Assembly: GCA_016550415.1 (NCBI GenBank)
Contig: JABXGU010000175.1
Location: 1 to 5,930, forward strand
Source: an archaeon
GTDB taxonomy: Archaea; Asgardarchaeota; Hermodarchaeia; Hermodarchaeales; Hermodarchaeaceae
DNA length: 5,930 nt
Direction of reading: 5' to 3'
Positions 5,295-5,930 of this stretch are shown here, piece by piece (within the stretch, counting starts at the first letter, position 1; every line of letters begins with the position of its first letter). The position numbers and the translations under genes were made by a program. The notes beneath the pieces are model-generated. The model searched no databases. It was not told the origin of the DNA and saw nothing but the letters and a program-made list of their open reading frames with translations.

Positions 5295-5930
5295 TGGAGA
5301 TATTTTGCCGCAGTTCATCTAATTGCTACATAGTGATACTCGCTTTGGTCACAGTTCTGTGGGCACAGAGCCCTGATTCAACCTGGCCAATGTTTCTCCA
5401 TGATCCACAGCACACGGGTCTATCCCCAATGATGGGCGATATGCACACATGCTACACCCTATGGTCGTATCAAGCGGGCAAGTTTTTCTTACCCTCACCT
5501 GTGCTCGGTGATATTGATAATGATGACATTCTTGAAGTGGTAGTTGGGTCATTTGACAGCACCGTATATGCCCTGAACGGAGAGGATGGCAGTTTGCTGT
5601 GGTTATACCTGACAGGTGATGTGGTCAGTGCTTCGGCCGCACTCGGAGATATCAATGGTGATGACAGTCTTGAAGTCGTAGTAGGTTCGTTTGACAACAG
5701 CATCTATGCTTTGCGCGGCAAGGACGGTAGTCTGTTTTGGTCGTATCCGACAAACGACAATGTTTACTGTTCACCAGTACTTGACGACGTTGATAGCGAT
5801 GGCAATCTTGAGGTGATATTTGGTTCGGACGACAGCAACCTGTATGTCCTTAATGGTGAAGATGGAAGCCTGCAATGGTCCTATCTCACAGGTGACCACA
5901 TCTATGATTCGCCAGCAATTGGGGACATTG
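5291..5930 (+). CDS. Secreted FG-GAP / PQQ-like beta-propeller repeat protein, N-terminal part (3' end outside window)
   Basis: The frame is open from ATG 5291 to the window edge (213 complete codons). ATG 5294 is an alternative start, but 5291 has the same position relative to AGGAGG as the start of the 492-aa gene. A signal peptide occupies residues 1-25 (hydrophobic Y13-W24, likely cut A25|Q26). It is followed by WPMFLHDPQHTGLS, an N-terminal motif often seen ahead of PQQ-like/FG-GAP repeats. Repeats with an exact 46-aa period follow: SPVLGDIDxDxxLEVVVGSxDSxxYALNGEDGSLxW. Their acidic loops begin at D74, D120, D166 and D212; D74, D76, D78 and E82 resemble calcium-binding FG-GAP loops. The fourth repeat is cut by the edge. 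By analogy with its neighbours, a T9SS sorting domain at the missing C-terminus is likely but not seen. It is probably a surface or secreted propeller protein. Confidence 0.88.
   Translation, partial: MMEIFCRSSSNCYIVILALVTVLWAQSPDSTWPMFLHDPQHTGLSPMMGDMHTCYTLWSYQAGKFFLPSPVLGDIDNDDILEVVVGSFDSTVYALNGEDGSLLWLYLTGDVVSASAALGDINGDDSLEVVVGSFDNSIYALRGKDGSLFWSYPTNDNVYCSPVLDDVDSDGNLEVIFGSDDSNLYVLNGEDGSLQWSYLTGDHIYDSPAIGDI

Noticed and set aside
5349..5703. Minus-strand open frames over the FG-GAP gene, and similar shadows over the other genes
   Set aside because: They lie antisense to strongly patterned repeat proteins with signal peptides and good RBSs, and they show no RBS or recognisable domain of their own.
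1..5930. Insertion sequence or transposon ends
   Set aside because: No transposase and no paired terminal inverted repeats are visible. The only recombination gene is the partial tyrosine recombinase.

Overview
The window reads as part of a bacterial genome from a lineage with a type IX secretion system (T9SS) that is probably not Bacteroidota. The two complete proteins end in Por/T9SS type A sorting domains. The promoters, however, are plain sigma-70 type (TTGACx, 16 nt, TAxAAT) and the Shine-Dalgarno sequences are strong (AGGAGG), both atypical for Bacteroidota. Candidate phyla such as WOR-3 (Stahlbacteria), TA06, Cloacimonadota or Zixibacteria would fit; this assignment is inference from gene style, not a database match.

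Layout, all on the + strand. At 1-540 is the C-terminal half of a tyrosine recombinase with its catalytic residues intact. It is followed 18 nt later by tRNA-Arg(UCG) at 559-632. A 219-nt non-coding stretch then carries a long hairpin (664-711), a tandem heptamer site and a promoter. Three secreted repeat-protein genes follow: an 846-aa protein with 13-14 FDGxNYxVVW repeats (852-3392), a 492-aa protein with seven 52-aa WTKTYGG repeats (3533-5011), and the N-terminal 213 aa of an FG-GAP/PQQ-like propeller protein that runs off the right edge (5291-5930).

The most unusual feature is the modular intergenic DNA. Each complete secreted gene ends in a terminator with the same 11-bp stem. Each terminator runs into the heptamer TGTGCCA. 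Genes 2 and 3 start from a 65-bp promoter/RBS/ATG module that is 64/65 identical between copies, while the proteins they drive are unrelated in sequence. The tandem site TGTGCCAGATYTGTGCCA lies upstream of genes 1 and 2, is split by a 137-nt structured insert upstream of gene 3, and has a degenerate inverted match (15/18) inside the 3' end of the recombinase gene. This looks like an array of self-contained cassettes (site, promoter, RBS, secreted protein, terminator) next to a recombinase. Whether the site is a recombination site, an OmpR/PhoB-type 7-4-7 regulator box or a by-product of segmental duplication cannot be settled from the sequence.

The three secreted proteins also share a signal-peptide end of the form [V/L]-[Y/W]-[A/G] followed by Gln, matching the Q-rule known for signal peptidase I substrates of T9SS bacteria. 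They probably act at or outside the outer membrane as surface or released beta-propeller proteins; no enzymatic function can be read from them.
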